Shown here in pieces: positions 1 through 7,666 of a stretch of DNA of 17,502 bases; positions within the stretch are counted from its first letter, which is position 1; each line of letters begins with the position of its first letter. The notes under the pieces are model-generated. The model did not search any database and was not told the origin of the DNA. It worked only from the letters and a program-made list of their open reading frames with translations. The stretch comes from Acidobacteriota bacterium (GTDB lineage Bacteria > Acidobacteriota > Terriglobia > UBA7540). The stretch is taken from contig PLWR01000129.1 in the NCBI GenBank assembly GCA_003165615.1, positions 1-17,502 of the forward strand, written 5' to 3'. The translations under genes were made by a program, and so were the position numbers.

Positions 1-22
1 GGAAATTCATGAATAATGCGGG

Positions 23-1759
23 CTAAGGGCGGGGCTTGTAGGTAAAGTCGACGATACCGTCACGGTAGTCGATGTGGATCTCCAGTAAGTCAAGCGTAGC
101 AAACCCCAGAATTCCGGAGATTTCCGTGCCATCTCCATTACTCAGGTGGGAGAGGTCGAAAGTGGTCACGTCTTGATTCTCCTGCCGGAGATGACCAAAC
201 TCAAGTTGCGCCTTATCCGCCCTGTAGACCTGCGCCACCGAACCGCTTAGGCCGTGCACGTACATCTGCGGATTCTCGTGAACTTTGGTGCTCTCTTCTG
301 CCGCCTCCAACGACAACTGGTTTCGTTGCGCTCCGGTGTCCAGCAAAAACAACCGTGGGGCTGAATCTCCAATCCTTGTCGGGACCAGCAGATGATGCCC
401 AAAACGATACACCTGCGTGTAGGATTGCATCTCGGGGGCAATATACCGGTCGCGGGGCCCGCGATGCACCGGCGGCGAAGTTTTTGCACTGGGATTTGAT
501 CCTGCTGCGCCGGATGGCGTATCCCCACCAGGCCCCGAGCTTGCCTTGCCGGTGGGGAGGACCGCATCTGAAGTTTTCTCGTCCGGCCGCTCAGGGAGGG
601 GACTGAGCCGGAGTTTTTCCTTCGGAAAGTCGATATCCACCAGGAACCCGCTCAACATGTCCGCACCGATCAACCCATCCTCGCCCAACACCGAACGCTT
701 ATCCATCACGCTAACCCTGCAATCTTGAAACTCGAGTTCGCCGATTTTGAGGGAGTTCGCAAAACCAATGTAACCGCCCGCGCGGCCTTTGTCTCCGACA
801 CCCCCGATATCCATCTCGGAAACCTCTGTGATCTCTGCCTTGCGCGCCAGGCCCTGGTCAATCAGGATGCCGCTTGCTCCCGTGTCGAGCAGTAGTTTTC
901 CCTTCTTCCCATTCACCGAAACCGCCAGGCCGTATCCACGAAGATGCTGAGGGTCTGTCAAGATCCTCAGCAGATTTGTTTCCATGGAGGGAATGTGGCT
1001 CACCAGATGGCAGGCATGATGCGGTTGGTTTTCGAGCGCTCGCAGATAATCCAGGCGGTGCTGCATGTCGGCGCGGGTCTCGGCATCGTCATTGGTGGGG
1101 GAGGCCAGATAGTTCTCCCAGAATTGAATTTGTTCGGCGCGGCTCAAAGAGTTGACCCAATATTTTTGGATGTCCGGGTCGGTGGGGTCAAGTTCGTGCG
1201 CTTTCTCGAGCATCTCCTTGGCTTGCGCATAGAGCGAAAGTGCGTGGCGCACTCGTGACAGCCCCCAGTAAGCACGGGCGTTGGGGTACCCCTGATTGAT
1301 GACGTTTGCCCACTCCTGTTCCGCCTCCGGGATTTTGCCCTGGCGGAAATACACTTCGCCCAAGGCGACGTGCACGGCCGCCGAATCTGTGGCCTTCACT
1401 CCACTCGCGGCCATCTCGTAGGCTTGATCCACCTCTTTTTGCTTCAGGTATACGCGGGCAACGCCAGCGAAGGCATCGGGAGACTTGGGGTTTTTCTGCA
1501 AGATCGCATTGTAGTTTTGGATGGCCGCGTCAAACTCACCCCGGCGGTAATGACGGATGGCTTCTGTTAAGGGGTCGTGATCTGAATCGGGAACCGCCGT
1601 GACTGTGGATTGGGGAGAATGGGTTGGGGGAACCACGGACGGCGAGGCAGTGCCGGGACTGGGCAAAGAAGGTTTTTGCGCGTCCGTTACTCCCTGTCCA
1701 AATAACCACGCCTCGGTGGTCAGAATCAGAAATGTGCAGCGAAGGAGATAACGCAACAT
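23..1759 (-). CDS. Exported TPR protein with tandem retropepsin-like aspartyl protease domains
   Basis: A 578-aa protein. The N-terminus (about residues 1-22) is a hydrophobic Sec-type signal, so the protein probably acts in the periplasm. A Pro/Ser/Thr-rich linker follows to about residue 60. TPR-like helical repeats occupy about 63-220, with the typical pattern of small residues and an 'NPKSPDAF' repeat end. Two retropepsin-like domains follow: the first has LLLDTGAS (Asp292) and a later GLIGADML segment (363-369); the second has FLLDTGAQ (Asp474) and GILGFATLDLLEIHID near the C-terminus. A Gly/Ser/Pro-rich linker (about 391-435) separates them. Bacterial single-chain retropepsins normally work as homodimers; two copies in one chain could form an internal dimer (inference). 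The second site reads DTGA-Q rather than DTG(A/S)-S/T, so it may be weaker. The ribosome binding site upstream of the ATG is poor (GGAG, 11 nt away). Substrate is unknown. Confidence 0.88.
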   Translation of the reverse strand: MLRYLLRCTFLILTTEAWLFGQGVTDAQKPSLPSPGTASPSVVPPTHSPQSTVTAVPDSDHDPLTEAIRHYRRGEFDAAIQNYNAILQKNPKSPDAFAGVARVYLKQKEVDQAYEMAASGVKATDSAAVHVALGEVYFRQGKIPEAEQEWANVINQGYPNARAYWGLSRVRHALSLYAQAKEMLEKAHELDPTDPDIQKYWVNSLSRAEQIQFWENYLASPTNDDAETRADMQHRLDYLRALENQPHHACHLVSHIPSMETNLLRILTDPQHLRGYGLAVSVNGKKGKLLLDTGASGILIDQGLARKAEITEVSEMDIGGVGDKGRAGGYIGFANSLKIGELEFQDCRVSVMDKRSVLGEDGLIGADMLSGFLVDIDFPKEKLRLSPLPERPDEKTSDAVLPTGKASSGPGGDTPSGAAGSNPSAKTSPPVHRGPRDRYIAPEMQSYTQVYRFGHHLLVPTRIGDSAPRLFLLDTGAQRNQLSLEAAEESTKVHENPQMYVHGLSGSVAQVYRADKAQLEFGHLRQENQDVTTFDLSHLSNGDGTEISGILGFATLDLLEIHIDYRDGIVDFTYKPRP

Positions 1760-1793
1760 GGGTGATTATTCTCCACACTTGATCGGCAAACGA

Positions 1794-1863
1794 AGGGCAA
1801 AAGACATAGGGAAAAGGGTAAAGGATAAAGGGTAAGGAGTGAAGGGCAAAGAGTGGAGGGCAA
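1794..1863 (+). repeat. Degenerate heptameric (period-7) purine-rich repeat, left arm
   Basis: Ten consecutive 7-bp units in register, variations on AGGGTAA / AGGGCAA. The best units are at 1808-1814, 1815-1821, 1822-1828, 1829-1835, 1843-1849 and 1857-1863. The strand is almost purely purine plus T. It lies just upstream of the TPR/retropepsin gene and faces a pyrimidine-rich tract of the same period at 2133-2174. It resembles the short tandemly repeated repetitive sequences described in cyanobacteria. No function is evident. Confidence 0.75.
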
Positions 1864-2003
1864 AAGTAGCGCCGGCCATTGGGTTGCGCTTGCATCCCTG
1901 CCGACCTTTCGCCCCGCTCAGAGCAGGCTCCACGGGTCGACGCAACGTTTATACTTTAACCGGTACTGGTGTCATCTGCGCGAAATGGGCGCTCCCAATT
2001 GCC

Positions 2004-2090
2004 GTCATCCCCGCGCAGGCAGGAATCCACTACGCAAGCCATTGGAAATGCGCAGCCGACACAGTGGATTCCCCCCTGCGCGGGAATGAC
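2004..2090. repeat. Inverted repeat element with GTCAT(T/C)CCCGCGCAGG arms
   Basis: Arms at 2004-2030 and 2064-2090 (27 bp each) match as inverted copies at 24 of 27 positions, with a 33-bp centre. The arm core, GTCATCCCCGCGCAGGC, resembles a repeat type seen in many Gram-negative genomes and the Neisseria dRS3-like ATTCCC...GGGAAT elements (from memory, not searched). It lies in the gap between the retropepsin and fucosidase genes, between the two heptameric tracts. It could fold into a long hairpin and might end transcription of the fucosidase gene. Confidence 0.75.
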
Positions 2091-2132
2091 CTGTGTTGCG
2101 CATGGGATTTCATTCCAAATGGTACCCATACG

Positions 2133-2174
2133 CCTTCACCCTTTATCATTTACCCTTCACCCTTTACATCTTCA
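2133..2174 (-). repeat. Degenerate heptameric pyrimidine-rich repeat, right arm
   Basis: Six 7-bp units in register: CCTTCAC, CCTTTAT, CATTTAC, CCTTCAC, CCTTTAC, ATCTTCA. The reverse complement (GTGAAGG / GTAAAGG) is the same kind of unit as the tract at 1794-1863, so the two tracts form an inverted pair around the palindrome at 2004-2090. With them, the 435-bp gap 1760-2194 is mostly repeat DNA. I see no gene in it. Confidence 0.7.
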
Positions 2175-2194
2175 TGCAGGGCTACGCCGCCGCA

Positions 2195-3613
2195 TTAAAT
2201 CCCCACACCCAGCCGCTTGCGGAACTTGCGGACGTCGTTGTGGTCGATGACGGGTTCCGCGTCGCACTCGATGGCAAGGACGGTGACGGGGCTATCGGGC
2301 GCGTCGAGGGGCAGACCCGTGAACCTGACGTATTGGTCTCCCTGTTCGAAGGCCACGGGCTTGCCGGAAGCGAGCAGCCGCGCCGACTTGACTTTCGCGC
2401 CCAGCCCGCCAATGGCAACCACGCTGGGCGGCTGGAAGAACTCCAGCCAGTTCGCCGCCGGCGTTTCCCCCGGCCAGTGGTAGACATGCATGTAAAGGGT
2501 ATTACCTTTTCGGGTGTAATTCGCGTAGATATGCTCTTTGGAATTGCACGGATCCGACGGGTAAATTGCCGAACCATTCCTGTCCAGCCACTCGCCCACC
2601 TCCGTCAGCGTGCGCACCGATTCCTCGGGAATCGAGCCGTCGGGCCGGGGGCCGATATTCAGGAGATAATTTCCCGCATCGTGCGCGCAGGTGACGAGAT
2701 TGCGCACGATGGTCTCGGCGGATTTCCAATTGTTGTCGGCCTTGTGGTATCCCCAACTTTCGTTCAGGGTCATGCAGGTTTCCCACGCCCGGCCGTCTTT
2801 GGCGGGCTCGATATGCTGCTCCGGCGTGGCGTAATCTCCCGGCAGGCCATTGCGGTTATTCACAATGATGTCCGGTTGCAACTGAAACACCATCTTGTTC
2901 ATCTTTTCCGATTCCCACTGCTCGGCATTGAGCGGCCAGTCAACGTCGTACCAGAGAACGTCGACCTTTCCGTAATTCGTCAGCAGCTCGCGGATCAATC
3001 CGTGCGTGTATTCCACGAAGCGCACGCGGGCCGCCTCATCCGTCAGGCAACGCGCGCCGTCGGGGTGGTGCCAATCCATCAAGGAATAATAGAAGCCCAC
3101 GCGCAGACCTTCGGCGCGCGCCGCTTCCACGTATTCCGCCACCAGATCGCGGCCGCACGCCTGCTGAGGAGCGCAATAGTTGGTGAGTTTCGTGGCAAAA
3201 TTGCAGAAGCCCTCATGGTGCTTGGTGGTCATTACCATATATTTCTGGCCGGCACGTTTGGCGAGCTTCGCCCACTCCCGCGCGGCGTGGGGGCGGGGCG
3301 TAAAGTGCTTCGCCAAGCGCTCGTACTGCGCCACCGGAATGCCCTCTATCTCCATGGCCCACTCGTGCTGGCCGATGAGGGAGTAAAGGCCAAAGTGGAT
3401 GAACATCCCGAATCGCGCTTCGTGCCACCACTTCATCCGCCGCACGCGGTCAGCCTGCTCCTCCGCGCTCTCCGGGGCGGAGTCCGCTGGCGCCGCTCCC
3501 AAAACCGCATTGTTTCCCCAGGGCAGCATACCTGCCGCCGAACCCGCAAGGGCCGTGGCGCCTGTGCCCATTAGCCGTAAGTGATCTCGCCTGGACATCT
3601 TTGGTGGTCGCAT
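2195..3613 (-). CDS. Tat-exported alpha-L-fucosidase, GH29 family
   Basis: A 472-aa glycoside hydrolase predicted to release alpha-L-fucose from glycans in the periplasm or outside the cell. The N-terminus has a twin-arginine signal (SRRDHLRLMG, residues 7-16, then an Ala/Gly-rich hydrophobic stretch to about 40). GH29 landmarks are present in order: RFGMFIHFG (67-75), TTKHHEGF (129-136), the nucleophile motif VDVLWYD (Asp223 the expected nucleophile), NESWGY (284-289) and NYLLNIGPRPDGSIP (315-329). A C-terminal beta-rich domain follows from about 355. Length fits the family. The ATG at 3613 is chosen because AAGGAG (3623-3628) lies 9 nt upstream; the internal ATG at 3598 has no such site. 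The general acid/base residue cannot be assigned by eye. It is on the same strand as the unknown anchored protein at 3831-5024, 217 bp or more apart, so co-transcription is uncertain. Confidence 0.93.
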   Translation of the reverse strand: MRPPKMSRRDHLRLMGTGATALAGSAAGMLPWGNNAVLGAAPADSAPESAEEQADRVRRMKWWHEARFGMFIHFGLYSLIGQHEWAMEIEGIPVAQYERLAKHFTPRPHAAREWAKLAKRAGQKYMVMTTKHHEGFCNFATKLTNYCAPQQACGRDLVAEYVEAARAEGLRVGFYYSLMDWHHPDGARCLTDEAARVRFVEYTHGLIRELLTNYGKVDVLWYDVDWPLNAEQWESEKMNKMVFQLQPDIIVNNRNGLPGDYATPEQHIEPAKDGRAWETCMTLNESWGYHKADNNWKSAETIVRNLVTCAHDAGNYLLNIGPRPDGSIPEESVRTLTEVGEWLDRNGSAIYPSDPCNSKEHIYANYTRKGNTLYMHVYHWPGETPAANWLEFFQPPSVVAIGGLGAKVKSARLLASGKPVAFEQGDQYVRFTGLPLDAPDSPVTVLAIECDAEPVIDHNDVRKFRKRLGVGI

Positions 3614-3670
3614 CGAATTCCACTCCTTCTTGTATTTGGCCGCACGGACGGCAATGGGTCGATATGAGCT

Positions 3671-3718
3671 GTAGCGGCGAGTTTACCTCGCCAACTGGCG
3701 GCGTAAAGCCGCTCCTAC
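3671..3718. repeat. REP pair (GTAG-headed hairpins in inverted orientation)
   Basis: Two short hairpins, each preceded by GTAG, face each other. The plus-strand copy is 3671-3692 (GTAG, then stem GGCGAG-TTTAC-CTCGCC). The minus-strand copy is 3697-3718 (GTAG, then stem GCGGC-TTTAC-GCCGC). A GTAG/GTGG head followed by a palindrome is the signature of REP elements mobilised by RAYT transposases (known). No RAYT gene is in the window. It lies between the fucosidase start and the end of the upstream gene. I recognise nothing coding in the remaining stretch 3719-3830. Confidence 0.75.
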
Positions 3719-3792
3719 TTCAGATTGACCCACCACTGCGCGGCGCTCTGCGTTCGCTGGAATGCCGCCTCGCACTGCGTGAAGAAAATACC

Positions 3793-3808
3793 CCAACTCG
3801 CGAGCTGG
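3793..3808 (-). terminator. Possible weak terminator hairpin after the anchored unknown protein
   Basis: Read on the minus strand, CCAGCTCGCGAGTTGG is a near-perfect palindrome (14 of 16) followed closely by GGTATTTTC. It sits about 22 bp beyond the stop codon of the gene ending at 3831. The T-run is short and interrupted, so the call is tentative. Confidence 0.3.
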
Positions 3809-3830
3809 TTCAATTTATTTGGTGGCCGGA

Positions 3831-5024
3831 TCAGGGCTTGAAGATATGGACGTCGCATCCGGGGGCATCGACTTCCAGGACCCATTGTCCCACCCACTCG
3901 CGCCATTGGTCCGTAACCGGCAGGACCGCGATCGCTTCACCGCGCTTGGGGATGAGCGGAGCCACCCCTTCGGCAAATACGTTGCCGCCCAACATAGGCA
4001 GATTGCGCAAGCGCAGTCTTACATTTTGGGCGTCGGTGTCGCCGAGATTAATGAGGTAGACCCGCATCGTCTTCGGCTCGACCAAGGCTCCATTGCCATC
4101 CCCGTTGTAGTTGGGGCCCACCAGGCTGGGGGACGCCACCAATGTAGGGTTGTCATAGCGGCGGGAAAAGGTCTTGGCGAGTTCGCGGACCTCGGGGGGC
4201 AGACCGGAACCGTTGGTGGGAAGACCGAAGTAATGAGCACAGAAGGCGTCGGCGTCGGCGAGCAACTCGGGGGTGCCACTGTAAAAACCCACCCCTGGTG
4301 ATTCAGGAGCGATCAGCCGAACGAAACGAATCTGCTCTTCGATCTCCTCTTTGGTTTCAGCCCAGTCCTCGCCGGGATTACCGCCCTTCCCCACCCCGAG
4401 AACAGGAATTGTCTTCGCCAGAATCCCATACCGCCGCGCGGACCAAACCTGGATGGCGATCCACCAATAGTGTTTCTGATTGCTGACGTAGCTCTCAAAC
4501 ATGACGAGGTCGGCCGCGTCGCGATAAGCCTCCGCCAAAACCTGCGGGACGGGTTCACGCATCTGCCAGACCGCCAGGGCCAGGTCCGGCTTCTTGAGTT
4601 TTGTCTGGCGGATAACCTGCGCGGATTTCTGATCCATCTCGCCGCCGTAATCAAACCCGAACTCATCGATCATATTTACCGGCCGCGGATTTCCCCCATA
4701 ATCCTGACCTGTCAGGTTGTCCACGGCCTTGTCAATGGGTGAGCGCAACAGGTCATACCACGTATGGCCAACTGCCGATACCACCCCCCGCGCCTGCCAA
4801 TACTTCCAGTCGCCGGCACCCACGGGACCCACCAGCGTCACGGAGTGCAGTTGCTTGAGATCAAAGTTCTTTCCAGGGCTATAAGTGAAAGCGATTACCT
4901 TGTTCAGCCCCAGGATATTGGTCTTTGCGTGCCGGGCGGCGAGAAGTCGAACCGCCAACGTCCCGCCCGCCGCTGCCACCAACAAAGCTCCGGCAATAAC
5001 TCGGTAAATCGAGTTTGGTCTCAT
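3831..5024 (-). CDS. Membrane-anchored or exported protein of unknown function, possibly TIM-barrel-like
   Basis: A 397-aa protein from the ATG at 5024. The frame is open to another ATG at 5069, which adds 15 residues, but that start has no ribosome binding site. The 5024 start gives MRPNSIYRV followed directly by a hydrophobic segment (IAGALLVAAAGGTLAV), a signal anchor or signal peptide. The body has alternating strand/helix segments with aromatic and acidic clusters such as VNMIDEFGFDYGGEMD, DLALAVWQM, DLVMFESYV and GVGFYSGTPE. These recall the barrel strands of sugar-acting enzymes. The last 100 residues look beta-rich (VYLINLGDTDAQNVRLRLRNL, WVLEVDAPG). I do not recognise the family and assign no activity. 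Its position upstream of the fucosidase on the same strand makes a carbohydrate-related role possible (inference). Confidence 0.8.
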   Translation of the reverse strand: MRPNSIYRVIAGALLVAAAGGTLAVRLLAARHAKTNILGLNKVIAFTYSPGKNFDLKQLHSVTLVGPVGAGDWKYWQARGVVSAVGHTWYDLLRSPIDKAVDNLTGQDYGGNPRPVNMIDEFGFDYGGEMDQKSAQVIRQTKLKKPDLALAVWQMREPVPQVLAEAYRDAADLVMFESYVSNQKHYWWIAIQVWSARRYGILAKTIPVLGVGKGGNPGEDWAETKEEIEEQIRFVRLIAPESPGVGFYSGTPELLADADAFCAHYFGLPTNGSGLPPEVRELAKTFSRRYDNPTLVASPSLVGPNYNGDGNGALVEPKTMRVYLINLGDTDAQNVRLRLRNLPMLGGNVFAEGVAPLIPKRGEAIAVLPVTDQWREWVGQWVLEVDAPGCDVHIFKP

Positions 5025-5262
5025 TACGATAAGCCCGCCCTTCATCATCGGAGTGAACCGCGACTTCATTTTGGCGCGGCGGGGTGGGAATGTCTACCCG
5101 CATATCCAACTGAGTTGTGAGGGTGCCAGAATTCGATATGTTGCGCCGCTTCACACTTCCCCGCGGCGCACGGCGGCGGCAATTTGGCGCCCGGCGTGAA
5201 AAGCAAGGGCTTTCTTTGAGGAGCGCTTGCCACGCCGTCTTTCGTGGTAAAGTCATAGAGCG

Positions 5263-5847
5263 ATGCTGGGAGAAATCGAACGGATTGAGATCGCGCGCTT
5301 GTGGGAGCGAAATCTCCGGCAGGAGGGGCTTGGCCTTACGAAGGCGGAGCGGCATCGCAATTTGGAGCCGGCCAGCGCGGAATTCCTCTGCTCTTTGGCC
5401 GCGGGCATCGGCGCGAAGCGGATTCTTGAGATTGGCGGCTCAAGCGGCCTATCCACAATTGCCTTGGCGGCCGGCGCGCGTCAGGTTGACGGGATGGTCA
5501 CGTCCATTGAAAAGGAGCCGAATCGGCAGGCCGAGTCACGGGCAAGGATCTCGCATCTTGGCCTCGCCCCCTACGTAGATTTTATCTTGGGTGATGCGGA
5601 GTCAGTGCTGGAGAGCCTGGGCGAATTTGACCTCGTGCTCATCGACTGCGAGAAAGAGGACTATGTCCGCTTCTTCGATATGCTGGATGTTCCTGCCGGG
5701 GGCATCGTGGTTGCGGATAACGTGATCTCCCACTCGCTCACGGAATATATCGCGCATGTTCGCACGCGGCCGGGGGTGGAATCGATCACGCTGCCCATCG
5801 GCAAAGGATTGGAAGTTACCCGACTCAGGTTATCGAGCCGCGGGTGA
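5263..5847 (+). CDS. Class I SAM-dependent O-methyltransferase (family 3 / Methyltransf_24-like)
   Basis: A 194-aa cytoplasmic enzyme that would transfer a methyl group from S-adenosylmethionine to an oxygen on a small acceptor. The N-terminal helix cap (residues 1-52) is followed by SAM motif I, ILEIGGSSGLSTIALA (54-69). The acidic residue after the second strand is in VTSIEKE (80-86), GDAESVLESLGEFDLVLID is the motif II/III region, and GGIVVADNV (about 150) is the strand 5 region. The VADNV segment with the preceding LIDCEKEDY is typical of the cation-dependent O-methyltransferase group (caffeoyl-CoA OMT-like). The ATG at 5263 has only a weak AGAG upstream. It is transcribed alone. Its stop lies 13 bp from the stop of the convergent barrel gene, so the two ends probably share termination signals. 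The acceptor is unknown, and nothing nearby suggests one. Confidence 0.9.
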   Translation: MLGEIERIEIARLWERNLRQEGLGLTKAERHRNLEPASAEFLCSLAAGIGAKRILEIGGSSGLSTIALAAGARQVDGMVTSIEKEPNRQAESRARISHLGLAPYVDFILGDAESVLESLGEFDLVLIDCEKEDYVRFFDMLDVPAGGIVVADNVISHSLTEYIAHVRTRPGVESITLPIGKGLEVTRLRLSSRG

Positions 5848-5860
5848 CCCGATAGTCATC

Positions 5861-6703
5861 TTAAAGTGAGGAAAGATGGTGTGCCAGGAATCCATTGAGG
5901 CCTTTCCCTGGTTTCGACCCCCACGTGTGGTACAGCCCCAAATATGCGTAGTTCTCAGTTTGCCCGAAGGCAGTGTGGCCGTAGGCAAACAGGATTTGCA
6001 GGCCGGGATTGTGGATGTAGTAATAGCCGCCAACGTCGACCATGGTGGCGGACCTGGTTTGTGCTGTAGCAATGCCTTCCGCCCCATGCGAGTAAATCTC
6101 TGCTCCCAGCGTCAGCTTCTTGCCGATGTCCCTTTGCAGTAGCCATCCCCCATAAGTGAAGTTGCGATACCCGGTTTGAGGAACAATCTGGTAACCGGCG
6201 CCACCGTAGGTAGTCCAATGTCCCCAGCTCTTTTGTGCCCAGATCGGCAGTTTATACCAGACCTTTCCGACGCCCAACCCTTTGGCATAGCTGCCAGTGG
6301 GGATTTCGAGCATCGTAAAGGTGCCAAACTCCGGGCGATGCTTGGTCTCTTTTATAAATCTATACTTCGCCCCCAATTCGATGTCCTCAAAACCATAGGC
6401 ATTCGGACCCACCCCGGCAGGAAAATATCTGGGATTATTGGATGGAAGGATGGCCCCCAAAGGCAGAATGATATGCAAATGAAGATTGGGAGCTGCGCCC
6501 CAGTTGGCTTCAAATGCCGGAGCTACCGGATCGGTTTCTACCGCGGTCCCGTCCGTGGTCCCAAAGACGTAGACCTCGTAATGCCGGAAGTCCACGGGCT
6601 CCGGGTCGTCGGTCTGAAACGGAGGGCCCGCCCATAGACCTGAAGCTGTCAGCATAGACAGCAGGAAGAGCGTTGTTCTTGCGCAACGGTGAATCACGTC
6701 CAT
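5861..6703 (-). CDS. Outer-membrane beta-barrel protein, MetA/'transporter'-like
   Basis: A 280-aa protein with a Sec signal peptide (TTLFLLSMLTASGLWA, cleavage near residue 25), starting the mature chain with GPPFQTDDPEPVDFRHYE. That opening and the alternating amphipathic strands (NLHLHIILPLG, FEDIELGAKYRF, FGTFTMLEIPTG, LTLGAEIYSHG, SATMVDVGGYYYIH, LQILFAYGHTAFG) are typical of small barrels annotated as 'transporter' or MetA-pathway of phenol degradation (Pfam family recalled, not searched). The ATG is supported by AAGGAG at 6709-6714. It is the last gene of the PadR-headed cassette, 18 bp after the small membrane protein, and so probably co-transcribed and PadR-regulated. The chain ends in FLAHHLSSL rather than the usual terminal Phe/Trp. 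Role: an envelope channel or structural barrel, substrate unknown. Confidence 0.85.
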   Translation of the reverse strand: MDVIHRCARTTLFLLSMLTASGLWAGPPFQTDDPEPVDFRHYEVYVFGTTDGTAVETDPVAPAFEANWGAAPNLHLHIILPLGAILPSNNPRYFPAGVGPNAYGFEDIELGAKYRFIKETKHRPEFGTFTMLEIPTGSYAKGLGVGKVWYKLPIWAQKSWGHWTTYGGAGYQIVPQTGYRNFTYGGWLLQRDIGKKLTLGAEIYSHGAEGIATAQTRSATMVDVGGYYYIHNPGLQILFAYGHTAFGQTENYAYLGLYHTWGSKPGKGLNGFLAHHLSSL

Positions 6704-6721
6704 GCACGCTCCTTGATCGGT

Positions 6722-7093
6722 TTATTTCCCCTGTAATAAATCTGCGAACGGCGGGAAGGTCAGCAATATTCCCAAAGCCAAAAGGAGAAACGCCGTTGCA
6801 TTGACCTTGGCGATGGCGACGGTCCTGTTCCGCCACCGCTTTGCCAGGATGAACCACGTCACCAACCATAAAAGAATGGCCAGGGAACTTACGCCGGAAA
6901 GCGGTCCTGTAGGCAGATAGAACGTCAACAGCTTGGCGACGGGCTTGGAAGCATCTGCGGCCAAGCCCAGGATGCCCAGAAGCGAGCAGCCGACCCCCGC
7001 CGACAAGATGGCTGCCGCAGCAGGTCCGTTGGGAAAATGCCCTGCCCCTTGCGCGATGGCCTGCTCGTCACTTTGTGGCTGCGTATGATTCAT
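6722..7093 (-). CDS. Small inner-membrane protein, three predicted helices, unknown function
   Basis: A 123-aa protein starting MNHTQPQSDEQAIAQGAGHF, with a polar N-terminus carrying His3 and His19. Three hydrophobic segments follow: about 25-48 (AAAAILSAGVGCSLLGILGL), about 60-84 (LSGVSSLAILLWLVTWFIL) and about 95-115 (VNATAFLLLALGILLTF). The frame is open upstream to 7519, but that extension is a shadow of the next gene. The real start is the ATG at 7093, which overlaps the stop of the upstream gene as ATGA (7093-7090), a sign of translational coupling. No family is recognised. The coupling implies it works with the four-helix protein encoded just before it, perhaps as subunits of one complex (inference). 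Confidence 0.85.
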   Translation of the reverse strand: MNHTQPQSDEQAIAQGAGHFPNGPAAAAILSAGVGCSLLGILGLAADASKPVAKLLTFYLPTGPLSGVSSLAILLWLVTWFILAKRWRNRTVAIAKVNATAFLLLALGILLTFPPFADLLQGK

Positions 7094-7659
7094 TGGCCTT
7101 TTCCCACCAAATGGATTGTGGAACCACCGTTTACGGGCGCGTATTTGTTGAGCATGGCGCCAAATAATCCTGCGGTTCCAGCCGCTCCAAAAGCCACCAG
7201 CGCAAAAACCAGAACGGTTTTGCGGATTTGTGGATGCTCTCGTATCGACAGCCGGTATTTCGTCAAGACATAGGCCACCATGGTCATGGCGATGGGAGCG
7301 ATCCAGGCAATGTGTTCCTTCCACTCCATTCCCAGGTCGTGCCACCCCGCGGTCGTGGTGCTTGATTTCAAAAGATACCGCGGATAGAGGGCCAGGTTGG
7401 TAACGCCGGAGGGCGGAACGGCGCGATACCACGGGTAGACGATGTAAGCCCCTGTCAGGACCGCGGCCCAGCCGAGCGCCACCATTTTGAAGAGATAGAG
7501 GCGTTCGAGCGTATGCCACCGGGCGCTAAGGTGGGTCGGCTGCGCCTCCTGAGTGGATCGGTAGAGCTCCACCACCAGTCCGAAGATCATCATCAGAAAG
7601 AACGCGCCAAAGAGCATTCCATGAATCATGGTGACCAGAGCGCGCAGAGTGATTTCCAT
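7090..7659 (-). CDS. Four-helix inner-membrane protein with conserved-looking His/Trp residues, unknown function
   Basis: A 189-aa polytopic protein. Predicted membrane segments (residue numbers from the ATG): about 5-28 (ALVTMIHGMLFGAFFLMMIF), 55-77 (KMVALGWAAVLTGAYIVYPW), 113-132 (HIAWIAPIAMTMVAYVLTKY) and 145-168 (VLVFALVAFGAAGTAGLFGA). The loop between helices 2 and 3 carries YPWYRAVPP and a WHDLGMEWKEHIAW segment. His in helix 1 and His/Trp at the edge of helix 3 would suit heme or quinone binding, but this is speculation. The ATG at 7659 is chosen over a TTG at 7665 because AGGAG (7667-7671) lies 7 nt before it. The stop overlaps the next gene's ATG. It lies 48 bp after the PadR gene, so probably in its operon. 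Confidence 0.85.
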   Translation of the reverse strand: MEITLRALVTMIHGMLFGAFFLMMIFGLVVELYRSTQEAQPTHLSARWHTLERLYLFKMVALGWAAVLTGAYIVYPWYRAVPPSGVTNLALYPRYLLKSSTTTAGWHDLGMEWKEHIAWIAPIAMTMVAYVLTKYRLSIREHPQIRKTVLVFALVAFGAAGTAGLFGAMLNKYAPVNGGSTIHLVGKGQ

Positions 7660-7666
7660 CAGCAAT

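Noticed and set aside
1794..2174. CRISPR-like array
   Set aside because: The units are 7 bp and degenerate, with no constant repeat of 23-40 bp and no spacers.
2093..3574. 493-residue plus-strand open frame
   Set aside because: It lies antisense to the GH29 fucosidase, whose motifs are unmistakable. The translated plus-strand chain is rich in Arg/Val/His without any recognisable motif and starts inside repeat DNA.
3719..3830. Short minus-strand peptide ending in AQWWVNLK
   Set aside because: No ribosome binding site, no family resemblance, and it overlaps the REP and the hairpin region.
5227..5253. Promoter TTGCCA / TGGTAAAGT for the O-methyltransferase
   Set aside because: The spacer is only 15 bp, and the implied transcript would start almost at the ATG. 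Too weak to list as a feature.
7094..7519. N-terminal extension of the three-helix membrane protein
   Set aside because: It overlaps the whole four-helix membrane protein gene in another frame. The ATGA overlap at 7090-7093 gives the natural start.
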